Positions 38,539 to 52,429 of a stretch of 64,000 nucleotides of DNA are shown here, piece by piece (positions within the stretch are counted from its first letter, which is position 1; every line of letters starts with the position of its first letter). Both the position numbers and the translations under genes were made by a program. The stretch spans positions 5,952,001 through 6,016,000 of the forward strand of contig NC_090947.1 in NCBI RefSeq assembly GCF_040807025.1, read 5' to 3'. The DNA is from Struthio camelus. Taxonomy: Eukaryota; Chordata; Aves; Struthioniformes; Struthionidae. Below the pieces are notes generated by a model. It searched no databases. It was not told the origin of the DNA and saw nothing but the letters and a program-made list of their open reading frames with translations.

Positions 38539-41106
38539 AGCAAAGAGCGCGTTCAGGCCGATTTGCGCGCTGGCTGTGACCTCGGGCCGCTGCCGCTCTC
38601 CGGGCCGCGTCAGGCGGGACGTGCCCCGTGCCTTTGGAGAGGGGCATCTCTGCGGCTTTGCAGCCGCCCTCCTTGGCGCCTCTCCTGGTCCTTCTGCCCC
38701 GACGCCTGTCCCATGGCTAAAATTAGGTTGAGCTGTGAGCGCCTTTGCAAACGCACGGTAAATATTGACTGGGAGTTTCAGCCTATCTCCGCGGCTAAAG
38801 GGCTCGCTGTCTGCAGAGGGGAAGTCTCCTCTCAGCTTTTTGCTGGAGGGGACGGCATCCTGTTAGGGGCTCCGGGTCCAGCACGGGAGTCCCGCTGCCC
38901 TCCGTGTCTGCGGCTCCGGCCGCAGCCGTCCCCTGGCGTCCCGAGCTGAGCTGTGCCGGGGACCTGGACGTCTCCGGCAGCCGGCGGCGCGAGGCAGCTC
39001 TCGGAGCTGCCGAGTACCTGAGCGACTTACTTAGCCGGGACTGCTCTTTATTTATTTTAAAGAGGCGATAATTGATGTTCGTGCATATGGATTCTGGCAC
39101 CAAGAGCTGCGCTTGTAATTAATGTGAAAACAGTGATAATAAGGACCCGAATTACACGCCTGTGAGCAAACAAAACGAGACTTGGCACTAACAAGTCAGG
39201 CAGAGAATCCCTTCCTCGGATGGTCGCTTGGTAGAGAAGTGGGAAGAGGCAGCGGTGAAAGGGTCTGACGTCCCGCTCGGTCCCCGTGAGCGGGGGCAGT
39301 GCGCGGGGCCCGGCACCGTGCGGGTGTGCGCCGAGTTTAGCTGCGAGTGCTGTTTTGCGCTCCTGACCTTAATTTGTGATGCTGAGTTGTTCTTAAGCGT
39401 GCCCTCAATTTTCTTACTGGGAATTAGCCAGAGCCCCTAATTTAGCGACCTGTTCTCTCCTGCGGCTCGAAGCCTGTTAGTTTTTAGGGGATGCTAGATT
39501 TAAAAAAAAAAGAGAGAAAAAAAAAAAAAAAGGAAGTGTGGAGGGGAAGTCTTCCTGCTACTGAAAAGCAAATTTAATCAGCCCATAGCGAGGATGTGCA
39601 CGGGGTGTGTGTGTGAGTGCAGCCTGTCCTCAGGAGCTCGTGCGTGTCCTGTCCGGAAAGGCTTTTTGAGGAAAAACCGCTGTGCGGGTCGCTGCTAGCA
39701 TTGGGGAGCCGCCGGCGGGTGTTTGGGAAGTTGGGCGCGCGCCGGCGTGTGCTGGAGTCGTGCTGCGGCAGCATCTGTAGGTGGCAGCAGCCCCCAGGAG
39801 CTCCCTGGCAGGAGGACGCGCAGCCCCGAGTTGCAGAGACGGTTTTCGAGGCTGGGGAAAGGGCCCTGTGTGTCCCCAAGGGGGACAGACCAGCCTTGGG
39901 CCCCACTTCTGGTGCCCTCGCTTACGGGAGGACAGGGAAAGCCCCACAACAACCGGGCAGAATAACTCAAAGGCTGTAAAATGCTTCGAAGGAGCAACTG
40001 AAAGAGCTCAGTTGACTTCAAAAAAAGGCATTTAGGATGTTTTACTCTTAATTGATGGCGCTTAAAATGGGGAGCAGAGTTCGGATTTCTCTCTTTTTAT
40101 ACTAGAGGACTTGTTTAGGTGGCCAGGAAGTCAGAACCAGACTTGATGTCGGGAAGCTGAAGATGGCCAAGTTTAAACTGCGTGCTTCTAATAGTTAGCA
40201 CAGTAAGTGTAGGGACAAGCTAAGAAAAGAAACTGTAGATGCCCTGTTGCTTGATGCCGTTCGCTCGGATCAGACGGTCCTTCTAAAATGTAAGCGCTCC
40301 TTCAAAAGGAAGGTGTAGCCCATGCTTTTCCTCTTGTATGTTCATCCTGGCCCTTTCTGACCTCAAAACACAGGTGCCTCGGCGTTGCAATGATCCCTTT
40401 CCCGTCTGCTTATGCACTTTAGCATAGCAGCTGCCTCGTGCGTGGCGGTTGGTATGGTGAAATATAATGGTTCCCCTGGCAGCTCCTGAACCTGCTGTGT
40501 GCCTGCATGCATAGATACAACCGTGTGTTTGCACAGTATTAAATTCATATTTGTAAGGCTCCAGGTAAAGCAACAGCAGCTCTGCTGGAAGGCTTTAAGC
40601 CTTCTTGCACTGCATTGACAAGGCTTTGCTGGTGAAGGCCCTCCTGGGTGTCCACTTTTCCCTGTGGCATAGGCTGAGCCTGCGGAGGCTGAGCTCTGCC
40701 GTGCGGTTTCCCGCTGGAGCAGGCTCCCTGTCATACCTGTGCTGATTAAATCCTTGAGGTGTGCACTGGCCCGACTTCTCCTCGACTTGCAAGTTAGCCT
40801 CGCGAATGAGTGCAGGCTGTTGTAGGATATCATGTGCACCCGCGTAGTCGGAGCTGTATTATCCCACAGGGATACCAGCGTCTTCTGGAAGGATTCATGA
40901 CTTCAGCAACCTCATCTCTGATGTTTGTTTATTCCCTTTTTTTGGCTTGGACAAGCAGATATATGCTCCCCCTTGTGCTGGGCTGAGAGGTGGCTTCCCT
41001 GGGATGAGTTGTGTGGAAGGGCCGATGCCTCTCTCACAGTCTCGTTTCATCGCTGCCAGGCATATGGGGCATGTGCCATACCTCCTGAAAACTTTGAACA
41101 GCTACT

Positions 41107-41124
41107 TATATATATATATATATA
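41107..41124. repeat. (TA)9 microsatellite
   Basis: Nine TA units are followed by A5 and T9, giving a short, easily melted AT tract. Confidence 0.9.
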
Positions 41125-43679
41125 AAAATTTTTTTTTAGCCTGCCGGAGAAACTCTTCCTTCTTCCCACTGCATAAACTGGGTACAAAGTCCAGGACTGA
41201 TGACTTCTGCATCAGTGTTACATAGTGGTCTAGCACCATGGGAGTCATTTGGACATGCAGGTCCGTTATTCAAACTGTAAGAGCACGTACTACTTGCTGT
41301 GTAAATTCATGCTGTAAGAATACCAAGTTTATAAATACATCTAAAGAATATAAATTCATTCCCCAAGACTATCAAGAAGTGTTTCCCCTTTTCAGCGATA
41401 CCTGCTTTTCATCTCTGTGTTTCAAGCCTCTTGCAATAGAGGTAGATGGGGAATTAAAGTAAACGGGGAAAATATGCCCCAAACTTCTAGAGGATGCAGT
41501 CCTTATCAGACCTTTAAAAACATCATGTAGACCTCTTCAGTAAGGTCAGTTTTAGAGATTTCTAAACTATGAATTTTGTTTTGTTTCCTCTTTCTCCCGA
41601 CTTGTGCAGCTGGGTGTGCAGTAACTGGATGGGCATATATAACTAGATCTTTCTTAGTCTTTTTCCAATAAATCAGCTTTGTAACACTTGCTGTTGTCGC
41701 ACAGTGATGTAATTTCTGTAGCTCATCACCAGCTGGTGTTGTGTGTATGTATCTTACAGAAAATCTCCCAAATGCCCATCTGGGATGGGAGTTGGACACA
41801 GCCGGCAGGGCACGACGGAGGCGCGCCGTACCAGTCCCCGTGAGGCCGGCCACGGTCCAGCATCTGCCTCCAGCACTGACCCCGTAGCTGATGCCTGGGG
41901 AGGGATGTAGGGATGGGTCAAGCGCTGTGGTGGTCCAGCGTGCTCTGATGGCTCAGAGCTTGGGAAGTTGCCCTCCCGGAAACAGGATGCATAGCCATAC
42001 TGTATTCGTGTAGTGCAGTATGTAGGGGACTTCCTTACTGCCCTTCGCAGGATCAGAGTTAGAGCCAGGTCCTAAGGACTGAAAACTCGCTACCTATCTG
42101 TTGCTCTTACTGTCTTGGTGGGCTGTGGCATGTGGTTTTAACCATCCTGGCGCACTGCCACTTCGAGCGGGATCGACCCCTCCTTTGGATGTGGGGAGCC
42201 CGTCTTCTTGGGCGTCCGAAAACTGCAGATGGATGGATGCGGGAGCTGATGATGCTTGGAAATTCACAGCCTTGCCAGGCACCGACGAAACCTGTCCCGT
42301 GTGCCCTCTGTGGGTATCCCTGCAAGGGCAGTTTCCAAACAAGGGGCCAGCGTGTGGTTTCTGCATCCCTTGGCTCTAGCCTCCTTGGCTGGGTCTGTGT
42401 GGAGGAGAGACTTGTGGGTCCCGCTCTGCGGTGGGGGGTAGTTTTCTTATGCTGTGGTCTGTTAGTGACTCTCTGCTTCCATTTTCAGATAACAGGGAGG
42501 AAAAGCATCAGTAGATGTTTCTTACGAGCAACCTCCTCTTCTCCCAAGTTTCGCTTGGGGAGTTTTTCACAAGCCAAAGGCACTTGAGCTGCTGTCTGTG
42601 CCAGTGGGGTGGCATGTACTTGGCTGCCATAAAATCCAGTGTCTCAATTTTCTGCAATACACCCAGCCTTTAGTATAAAAGAGAAGAATAACAAAGTCAA
42701 GCGGATAGGGCCAGATGGGACTGGAGGAGGCCATGTCTCCTTGGGTGCCACTCGGCCCCGCGTGGGTTGCTCAGGCAGGAGCAGAGCTGATGCGCGGCGG
42801 CGTATTTATGCTGCTGCTCTGCCCCCGGCATGGCTCCAAAGGGCACTGATTTGTGCAATATGCTGCTGAGAGGGTTTAAATTAATGTGGGGAGGCCACTC
42901 TAGCACTCCAGGACGTTATCTGACCCTCAGCCACAGCTGCTCGACTAAATTGCCTAATAAATGTCTATTAAGAACTGTGATACCTGACATCTCTTTCTCT
43001 CTCTCTTCCCCCCACCTTTTTTTTCCTCTTCCTCTGTGTCCTTCCCTGAGTTTTGTAAAGTTAAAGATCCATGAAGGGAGTGGGTGAAGTGGAGGGAGGC
43101 TGAAAGGGGGTGGGGGGGAACTCGCACTCAGCAAAAAATAAACGCTTGCCCTTTTGAGCAAATCCTTTTGAGTAAGTCTGAAAAGCCTAAAGCCCTGTGA
43201 AATGGCAACGCAACCTTAGCTGTAACATCCCTTCAAGGGACGGTTGCTCTCCTGTTGGGAGTCGGTGACAATACGCTGGATAAAGTTTGAGACCCGCTTA
43301 TGTCCCGTCAGCTTCCACTATGACTCCTTCAGGCCTCTTCAAAATGGCATTGCCGCCTACTTGTAGTTTGTTTTTCCGAAGAAGCCTCTACTGCGGGGCC
43401 AGCACCCTTAGCTTGGCGATGTACCTGAACGCGTATTGCAGTCCCTCGTGCGTGCTTTACGTTGCAGCGTGTGTTTAGTGCCTTGGAGAGGGTGCGTGGA
43501 GCTGGAAGTGCCGGGAGGAGGGATGTGTGGTGGTACCTGGCTTCCCTGAACCCTGGCGAGTGGCTGAGGACCTTTGGCTCCCCCAGATGTAGCTTCCGAG
43601 GCGGGGGTCGGGACCGGCAGGATCGAGCCGTTCGGACGCGTGGACAGGAAGACAAATCGTCGTACTTAACTTGATACGC

Positions 43680-43800
43680 ATCCTAATGCTCAATTTCCAT
43701 TAATTCAAATTATGCCGAAATATCGAGCATTTTAAGCGTAAAAGTTTATGTAGCGTGTTTGGTATGCTAATGGAATATCTTAGTAATCTTTTAAGGTTAG
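43680..43800. promoter_or_regulatory. Candidate AT-rich regulatory element
   Basis: A unique AT-rich stretch has several homeodomain-type cores (CTAATG, ATTAATTC, GCTAATGG) interspersed with CpG-containing motifs such as ATATCGAG and AAGCGTAA. It lies inside the presumed first intron. This is a visual judgement without comparative data. Confidence 0.2.
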
Positions 43801-46800
43801 CGTAGCGGCCAGATGCAGCGATAAGCATTTGTTGGTGAGAGTTATTTTGTGTTAACCCCTTCCCCGAGAGCTTCCACGGGCTGGCAGCTGTGTGTCGGTT
43901 GTGCTGTGGCTGTCAGCCAGCCCTAACGTTAAAATTTTCAATTTTTGACTATGCGAACTTGAATTATGGATATTTTTGCTCATTATCTTTGGCAGGAAAA
44001 ATGTACGTATCTAAATTTAAATTGCTATTTGCTGAGGATGTGTGACAGTATTTAGAACTCAGTATTATTTTATTATCTTTTTGGAAGGATTGAAAAAAGG
44101 GCTCATTTATGTCAAGAGATATTTCTGTAGCACATAAAAATATCAGTGGAGTAGCTAAGGTTTTCCAGTTGTTGTTGACTTCAAATTTAGCAACCATTGT
44201 CCCTGTTGATATATTTAATGCTCTAAAAATGTACTTGCCATTGAGTAGGAAGCTGAAGTGATTGGTGGGCAGATATAATTCTTTAGGAGCTATTAATAAT
44301 GTTTAGAGGATGTATGTTTTTGAGCGTTTGGAAAAAGCCATGGAATTTTATTGGAAGAAGACAAATTAACGTATATGGCTGCTTTTTTTGAAAGGCACCT
44401 TTATTATTCTCTCTGTGTGCTGTAGTGATTGTTGCCTGAATTAGCACATCGTGAGCAAGAGAAACTGATGCACAAACAGAAGGGTGTGCAGCTAATTCTG
44501 TTTAGCAAATTGCAATCTGATCCCTGCTATTTCACGCCCGCTGCAAGCTGACTCAGTCGCTCCTCGCCAAGTCCCGATGAAATGTCTCGGGGCCCAACTC
44601 TGGCACTGGTGGTGTAACGTGGGAGCCGCGCTCTCGAAGCCGGCAGGGTTTGCAGGAATGAGGGAGTTAATGTTTCAGGAGCAGAAACCGAGGTTTTTTC
44701 AAAACAAATCGCAAGTAACGCAATCACAGCTTTTCATTCTCCTTCGCTCTGTTCCTTGAGCGAGAGCCTGTCTGTAGCGGGCTGCTCTCGGGTGACTGGA
44801 GTTTCCCCAAGTTTCTCCCTGGATTGCTTGGTGCCAGAGCTGCCTCTCTTGTCTCCTGGAGTTTAGAGCTACTCTTAAAATTAGGCACGCTTGGATCCAC
44901 CCATGTAACACGGTTACAACTACCGCCAGCCCGCAACAGCCTTGCGCAGCTGTGGTGCCATCCAAGAGCTGCATCTCGTGTTGAGGTGATCACGTTAGAA
45001 AACCATGACTTTATTAAAGTTTAAGGAAAGGCAGTAACTGTTACAGTGTTTCAGTTGCCCCAGTGCTGCACGACCTCCTGAAGACAAGGGCTAAATCTGC
45101 TTCCAGTGTTGCGTCAGCTGTGGCTATGAAACCCTGTTATATCACGATATAAAATGCGGGCGCTGCGTGGATAGCGTGGTGCACACAGCATGGGTTTTTG
45201 TGGAGCCGCTGGCAGCTGTGGTGATGCTTTGCACTTTCCGTGGCTTAGTCTAGTTCCTCAGAAAGGAAACAAAATCGCATCTGTACTGAGTGGTTCTGGC
45301 TGCCCAAGGGTCTTGGTACGCAGCTTTAACCTTTAATAACGTGGATTTTTATTAGCATTTGCAATCTTGTAATAACTGAAGTTTGGGGACGGTAGGAGAA
45401 TGTGGGTGTTTTTTGTTTGTTTTTGGGTTTTTCTGAGATTTCCAAATAGATATATGCAGTGTTATTGGCTGCAGATTTCTTCACGTTAATTTTATCCCCC
45501 AGGTCTTGGAGTCCTGGGAAGCTTAGCCTTCACATGAAGAAAGAAAGCTCTCTCTAGCTGCAGTGTGTGCAGAGAAAAGTTAAAGCTCCTGCAGCTCAAG
45601 AAACGGGAGGCAAAAAGTCCAAGGGTTACTATCTTTCCAATCAATATTTTTTTAGTCCATTCTCAACGTTTTACTCAGGGGTTGGATGGCATGTGGTTTT
45701 CCAACATCTGGCAAACGTTAGTGACTTTGGAGAGGGGGAAAATGGGTTTATTAAGCCTCTAATAGCTTCACTCTGCTGTCATGACATGTGGTTAAAGCAT
45801 TAAATATGTGGGTTATGCCTCATGCTACAGTAGAACAATTACCAGGTGGGTGTTTTTTGATTCTGGAAGATGATCTTGCCAAACTTTTGCTGTCAACTTG
45901 AATAACGTCACTCTTGCTGAAGGCTCATAGACATGAGAAAAAAGCTTTATAAATAGCAGCTTTTCTCTGAGTAAAGGCCTGGGCATGTGATTTCTGTAGA
46001 CCCAGACCAGTCCAGTTCATTTGGGCAGAAGGCTCTGGTCCCTAACGACTTGTTTACTCTGGACTTTTCCCATTTTTGGGTGGTTACATGAGAATCACCT
46101 TGATACTCGTTTCCACTCAGTTTTCCTGATCTGGTGGGACTGTCTTGTGGTGACACAATGAAATCACTCAAATCTGGAGTGAAACCCCAGTTATGTAGCG
46201 GCACAGGCTCAAGCACGTACTTTGCCAGGTAACGTTTCTTTGGGAGGCTCTGGGGCAACGTCAACTTTTTGGATCACGTGAGCCAAACTTGGGACTGTTG
46301 AAGGCAGCATTTCTCTAGGGGCGAGAGAGAAACTCAGACGTGGGTCTGGCAGCACTTCTCAGGGCCGGGCACCGTGGTGGTTGGCATCTTCCCCCTTGCT
46401 CAGTCCTGCGTCTTGTCTTTCAGTTCCCGCTCTTCTAGGAAGGAAAAAAAAGGCTTTTGTTGAGAAGTTCAGTTTGTTCACCAGGGCTCCTCCAGCAGCT
46501 CCTCATCGTGAGGTGTGAGCTGAAATAGGAGGCGAGCGCTGGACTGCTGATAAAAACATGGGCCTTAGCGGCGAGCAGTGATGGGAGAAGGAAACGCAGC
46601 AGGGATGGTAGTCGGCGAAGCGCTGCCTTGAGCCCTGCAGAAGTCTGGAGAACGAAGACTTCAGGGCAAAGCAGCTTCCCTTGGTGCTCAAGAGACCTGC
46701 CTGGATTTCCTGGAGAGCAGTGTTTGAACACCACCAAGGTTGGTACCCGCTGTCTGGGAAAGGTCCTGGTTCATGATCTACCGTGTTACCTTTGAGCTCA

Positions 46801-48379
46801 GGAGTCTAAAAAACCTGAAGAGCTTGGGGTATTAAGCCTTTTTTAGACAACGGACCGAAAGAATTAAGTGAAACAAGGCTCTGCTGCTGCTGATTTGGTC
46901 TGTGTGCGTGGACCGTGACAGTCATACAGCTCTGCAAGCCATGCATTAATCTGGGAGGTGAGACTGCAGGCTGCTCCAAAGTGTCACGCAGCTCAGATAA
47001 GCAAATCCATGCTGGTGTTTGTATAGACTGTAGGATAACAGTAATTAGTAGGATAGCAGCAAAAGCATGAGCATGGGCTGTCTAAGCCCAGCTGTGTGGA
47101 TGCGGATGAGTGTTGTTATGTGCACAAACGTCCCCATCTCCACTGTGGTCCCTACAGGCTAGTTTACAGCTAGTGCAAAAATGTCTTCCCCCCCCACCCC
47201 AGTTGCAACGCCTCTACTCCTGGTGCGGTGGTAGCAATTTCTATCCATTTTCTCCATGGTCTACCTGTAGGTGTGATGGCTTGAATATAGATGTGAGAGC
47301 ATTAGAGTTGCTTTTTTCCAGGCCTTGACAAGTGTATGTAAGGCTCCAGGATCATGTTCTCAGGTCTGGTGCTTTTTTTTTCACTGACGTGCATCCCAAG
47401 GGAGCTGGAGCTTACCGAGTTGTCTTTTAGTCTTTGTTGTTTTTAACTGGACTTCGTTTCTTTCCCACCAAGTTTGGGTTTCCAACAATACAATTACTTA
47501 TGGATTTGTAAGTCAGAAATAGCTTAGTAATTGCTATGTTGCTTTGCCTGCAGTAGCGATGAGCGTCTTAAATGTAATGCATCATCCACACAGAAAATTG
47601 AAATTTGGCCAAAACCTGAGTCTGCCGACAGCTTATCTTCAAGAGCTTTTGGTTAATATATAAAAGAGAGACTCGTGGATGACATTCACATGAAAACAGA
47701 TGGTCTTTGGTATTGTTCCGTAGAAGAAAAATGCTCCTTGTGATTGGCTGAAAATGCTTTAGGATGATTAAGTTTACATGGAAATCTCTCCTTAGAAGAC
47801 AATGCTAAGGTCTGGGGCATTAACCACTTAAATCACATATGCAAAATACCCATTCCACCTAATACTTTAAAGCCTGAATCTCACCTGATCTTCAGGGTTG
47901 AGCTGATGAAACTACACATGCAAATTGCAATTGGCTTGCTAACGGTATGGTGTTTTAAAGTACTTTAAAATTTGATTTCCTCCCTGGAATGTGACTTCAG
48001 CAGCAAGAATGCCTAAGAACAGCTCTTCCACTGAAAAAATTAACCATAATAAGAAAACTTGCCAGTGATTGAGATGAAGATATCGGGAATGTTTATACAG
48101 ATATACGTGGCCATGTATGTCGTCATATATGCCCCTGGCTTTTACAAATCCAAGGACCAAAAGTTTCAGCAGGAGAAGCTTGTGGCTCAGTTCAGTGGGC
48201 ATGTGCTGCTTTACACTACCGTTACATGATAGTCTTTTGGAGTAAATATAACCTTCAGCATGTTTTGTCAATATTTGGTTTTGAATGAGTAGGTCTTGGT
48301 GATTATACTTCAAAGTAGTCAATATCTGTTTATTAAATATGGCACTTGTGCTCAACAGAAAATACAAGGCCCACTTTCA

Positions 48380-48510
48380 AAATTAGGCCCACACAATTAT
48401 GCAATCAGGTAATCGTGCATGTAATTGCTTGCACAAATGGTCAGTTAGACGTGTAACTGTCCATTTGTATGCAAAATTAACCAATTTTGCAAATTGGGTT
48501 TTGAATATGC
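48380..48510. promoter_or_regulatory. Twin hairpins in a candidate conserved element
   Basis: Two stem-loops lie side by side. The first has arms ACAAATGGTCAGTTA (48,433-48,447) and TAACTGTCCATTTGT (48,454-48,468), which pair at 14 of 15 positions around a 6-base loop. The second, overlapping the end of the first element, pairs TGCAAAATT (48,470-48,478) with AATTTTGCA (48,483-48,491) perfectly around AACC. The joint contains ATGCAAAA, one base off the POU octamer, and the flank has ATTATGCAATCAGGTAAT. Enhancer or structured RNA are both possible; neither is shown. Confidence 0.4.
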
Positions 48511-51500
48511 ATTGTAGCAAACACAGCTTTCTCGACGTGGCTGCATTATGTTGCTGCCTTCCATTCCTGTCTCCTTTTCACAAACCTTGTTCATTTTCTC
48601 TTCAATTAATGTTAGTGACAAGCCTCTGTAAGTGAAGGAAAAAATGTCTTTCTCCCTCTGAAACTTGATACATGTCAGTACACTTCCAATTAGAACGAAA
48701 CAATGAGCATCTGATGAGAAGTACTTCCCAATTGCGAGTTGTGGCACAGTAGTTCATTGCTGTGCAGAATGCCTATTAGCAACTTTGCCTGATTGGAATG
48801 GATAAATAAGCACCAGATAATTAAAATACAGAAACCTCAAACCCACGTGAAGCTACATGAAAGTATTCAGTAAATGCACGGCAAGCTGCACATCTAGCAT
48901 TAAAGTTGTGGGCACGTGTGTTCTTTCAGCTGCAGGTGAGCCAGAAAAAAAAAAGTTGCTGCTTTGTGTTCATCCGTCAGTGACTCTCTGCTGCCTCCTC
49001 CTAGAGATGCTTGCCATCCTCCACAGCTGTAGAGGAGAATCCTTATATTACTATCATTTATTACTCTTCAGTCTATTTCTATAGCATTGCAACCAGGGCT
49101 AGTATTGCTGTCAAGGTAACGCATGCAATGCGACAGTGGGAAGAACAGTGGGTAGTCTGCAGGCCAAAGGCTTTCTAATTAAAAGCTGAAGAGTATTAGA
49201 AAAAGATGCGATACAGCGAAGTGATGTATCTGTGCTTGCAGAAGTCGGTAGCAATGCCAAAAGTAGCAGTTGAGTCTCCTGATCCCAACCTCAGTGCGCT
49301 GGGCTTTGCTTTCTCTGCGGCATCATTGCAGGTCCAAATCCGATTCACTGGCAGTTGTTGAAAAGGGTATAAAGGGTATATGTTTGCATGCCTCTATTAA
49401 ACTTAAGATGTACTAACATACATGCAACCTCATTGTTCTGGAATTTATAATCTTCAGATCACCATCTAATGTGGTGCTTTTACCACTGCAAAAACAATTG
49501 TGTTTACTGTATATATGCACACACTTTACAGTTATTTTTCGCTTTGTGTTTGTTTTGTCTGGAATTCTGCCAAAATATTTGCTTTCAGTGAAAGTATTCA
49601 AAACCTTGGCTGCAGAATATGTAGAAATACTCCCAACTAGCACTTTGCAGTAATGCAAGCTCTCGTTCGTCTGGCACCGTCCCCCAGCGCCCAGATTAGC
49701 AAGGCTTTGGCCTCTATATAGCTATTGCTGCTCCAGATGTTAGTAGAGAGAGAATTAATGTGATCTTTGAGAAGAACAGAAGAATTGTTAAACTGACTCA
49801 CGCACGCAGGCTGTGTCCCCCCCCCCAGAGATAAGCGGCGATGATTCGCTATCAAAATTTGGTGCTACCCGCAAGGAAGGAATAGATGTTCGTGCCTTTA
49901 GAGAAAGGAATGTGCTTATGCAGCTTGCTAGTTGGGATGAAGGAAATGCTAATGTCCAGATTGTGCCCGCAGAGCAGAGCGCCGTGTTCCTCTCCCAGGG
50001 GTCATCCAAACATGGTGTGCCTTCCCATGCACGTTCCTGTCACGCTTGCTGGTTTCGGGGCTCAACTGCGTGGCTCTTTTCACGCACGAGAAGTAGGGTT
50101 TGGCAAAGCTCCTCAACGGGACCGCTGGAGTTTGCTGTCAGAGACCCCCGCCTTTTGAAACCTCCTGCGAACCAGAGAAGAGCCATGGGTTAGCAAAGTC
50201 TCTGGGTTTGACCCCAAAGCAGGCTGCAGAGCAGAGGTCGCTTGTGCAAAACGACTGTCTCTTTGCCTTTGCGTTTATAAGTTTTTATATATGTGAAAAA
50301 AGGGAATGGTTGGCTGGAATTTTTTCCTCGCAGTGTCAAGAGTGGCTCCACGTCTGTGCTGGCCTGTGGCAAGGTGGCTGGTGCCTGCTTGAAATGCTGG
50401 TCGCTGCTGTGCAGCCCTGATCTCCCTTAGCCAGGTTAAGATGCAAAAGCTGTTTCCCAGAGGTCCCTCCTGAAACCAATGTGAGTTAGATGCACAGAAG
50501 CCTCATTAAATCCTGCCTGGAGTGTCCAATCCAAGCCCCCGACTTTGCGTGAGGGTGAGGCCCCATCCGTGCAAATCCAGTGTGTTTTGCGCTTTCAAGC
50601 TTTGCGGTGTCCTAGTGTGGAGACAGCTGCCCCCTTCTTGGTGTATTTTTATTCCTCTGCAGGACAGGCGCTAGTCTGCAGTGTTACTTGGCACCTGTAC
50701 TCCAATGGTTAGATGTTCCCACCAGAGGCTTGCTCCTGAGGAGACGTTTGGGAAGGTGACACCTAACTGACCAAAGCCATCAACCCAGAGGCTGGAGGGC
50801 AGAAGCAGCTGATGTGGACTCTCGCACTCTGGGGTGAAGTGGGGCATCGTGCTTTCCTGTGACAGTAGCGTTGCTAGAAGCTGCGGTTGCAATCCCGTGC
50901 TAGCGCCAAGTTGTATTTGCAAGCCACCGTCCTTTTTAATTTGCAACATCGACCGAGCGGCCTGGCCTTCGTTATGATGGTGCTGCTTGTTGCATCTACC
51001 TCTGTATGACCAAAATGAACCATTTCCAAGCTTGCGCCGTGGAGTCGGCATTGCAGGTGTTATTTCTACGGCTGGTTTTAAGGATAAGTTGTCCTGCTTA
51101 TGCTAAGGCTTGAGGAAGCTTCTCCAAGGCATGAATTTCTAGTGGAGAGTTTGGGTTCGGGCTGGCATGGCAGGTGTCCTCTGGAGGAAAAGTTTGTGTC
51201 TGTAAAGTGTTTTGGGGTAGGAGAGGATAGAAATGCACTGTGTAAATTATAACACTAATTATACTATCAGCCCGAGGAGCTAATAGCTCTCCCCGCTGCA
51301 TAACAACTGCTTTGCTTTGTTATGGATATTGCTGGGAGAAAATGCAGATGAGAGGGTTAAAATACGTTATTTGGCGATAACATTGATACACACGAGGATA
51401 CCGAGTCACTCTCTTCCGAGTCAGGTATTGGTCTCGAGGGTGAGAATTAGTTAAATGACTTACAAGCCCTGCAAGGGCTGGTGGGTTGTGTTGTCAGGCC

Positions 51501-51649
51501 TGACGTGGAGCTGCGTGCCAGCCTCTGCGTGTTGTGTTAACACGCGAGCAGTTGGGTCTAGCTCGTCCTAAATTGCTGCCGCCGCTTCCCCAGCCTTCGC
51601 TGCAGGTTCCGTTCTCTGGCAATCTGGCCCCGCAATAAACTACGTTACA

Positions 51650-51950
51650 TGCCGTTCTGAATCATCATCAATAACAAAAAAAGACAAAGGCTGTGGATAT
51701 TCCTAATTTTTAGAGGCGTTAGCCTGCATTTAAAAACAAATAAGGAATATGGTATTTTATACACAGCTCTCGGCGCCGTATGGGTAAAAAAGCAGACTGC
51801 ACAGCACAGCATAGGCAAATTGATTTATCATCAATTTATTGCTTGGAGCTCTAGGCAAACTCATCTCAAGACAGAACAGAGATCTATAAAATCTTTTCAT
51901 CTGGAACTATGAATTAAATTGGAGGAACTACTGGGGGAGACTAAAACTAA
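51650..51950. promoter_or_regulatory. Candidate conserved non-coding element
   Basis: This unique AT-rich segment contains ATCATCATCAATAAC, TTGATTTATCATCAATTTATTG (partly self-complementary) and GAATTAAATTGG-type homeodomain cores. It contains no long homopolymer or repeat. It lies in the presumed first intron, and the call rests on composition only. Confidence 0.2.
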
Positions 51951-52429
51951 CCCTTAAACCAGACCAGCTTTCAGGAGCTGCCCTTCTGGTGCAGCAAGGG
52001 TGCTGAGTTATACTGGCTGAGGATGTGCAGCCTTACTTCTTATTACCTTATTTTTTCCCCCATTGTGAATCTGGCTCACGCAGGAGCAAGCCGACGATAC
52101 GTTTCCCCCCCGCACCCCCCCCCCACCCCGCCACTATTGATACTGATGTAAATTTTCCTTTCTTTGTTAGCTCCCTGGCCTGAAGGGGTTAATTTTTTGG
52201 TTTCTCTTCCAAAAGTGTACTCTTTTCTTCTGTTATGCATGTGGATTCTTAATCCTCGTAATCACAGGGTAACTTGCCTTTTTCAGCAGGAGACCTCTGA
52301 AAACAAGCCGATGCAGCTCAGTTGTCAGCTCGCTATATAAATAAATAAAAACTGTTCATATATTCCCTTCAAAGAAGCGAGTGAGTGAGACGATGCTAAA
52401 GCACCCTCTCCCCGCCTCTTTTTTTTTTT

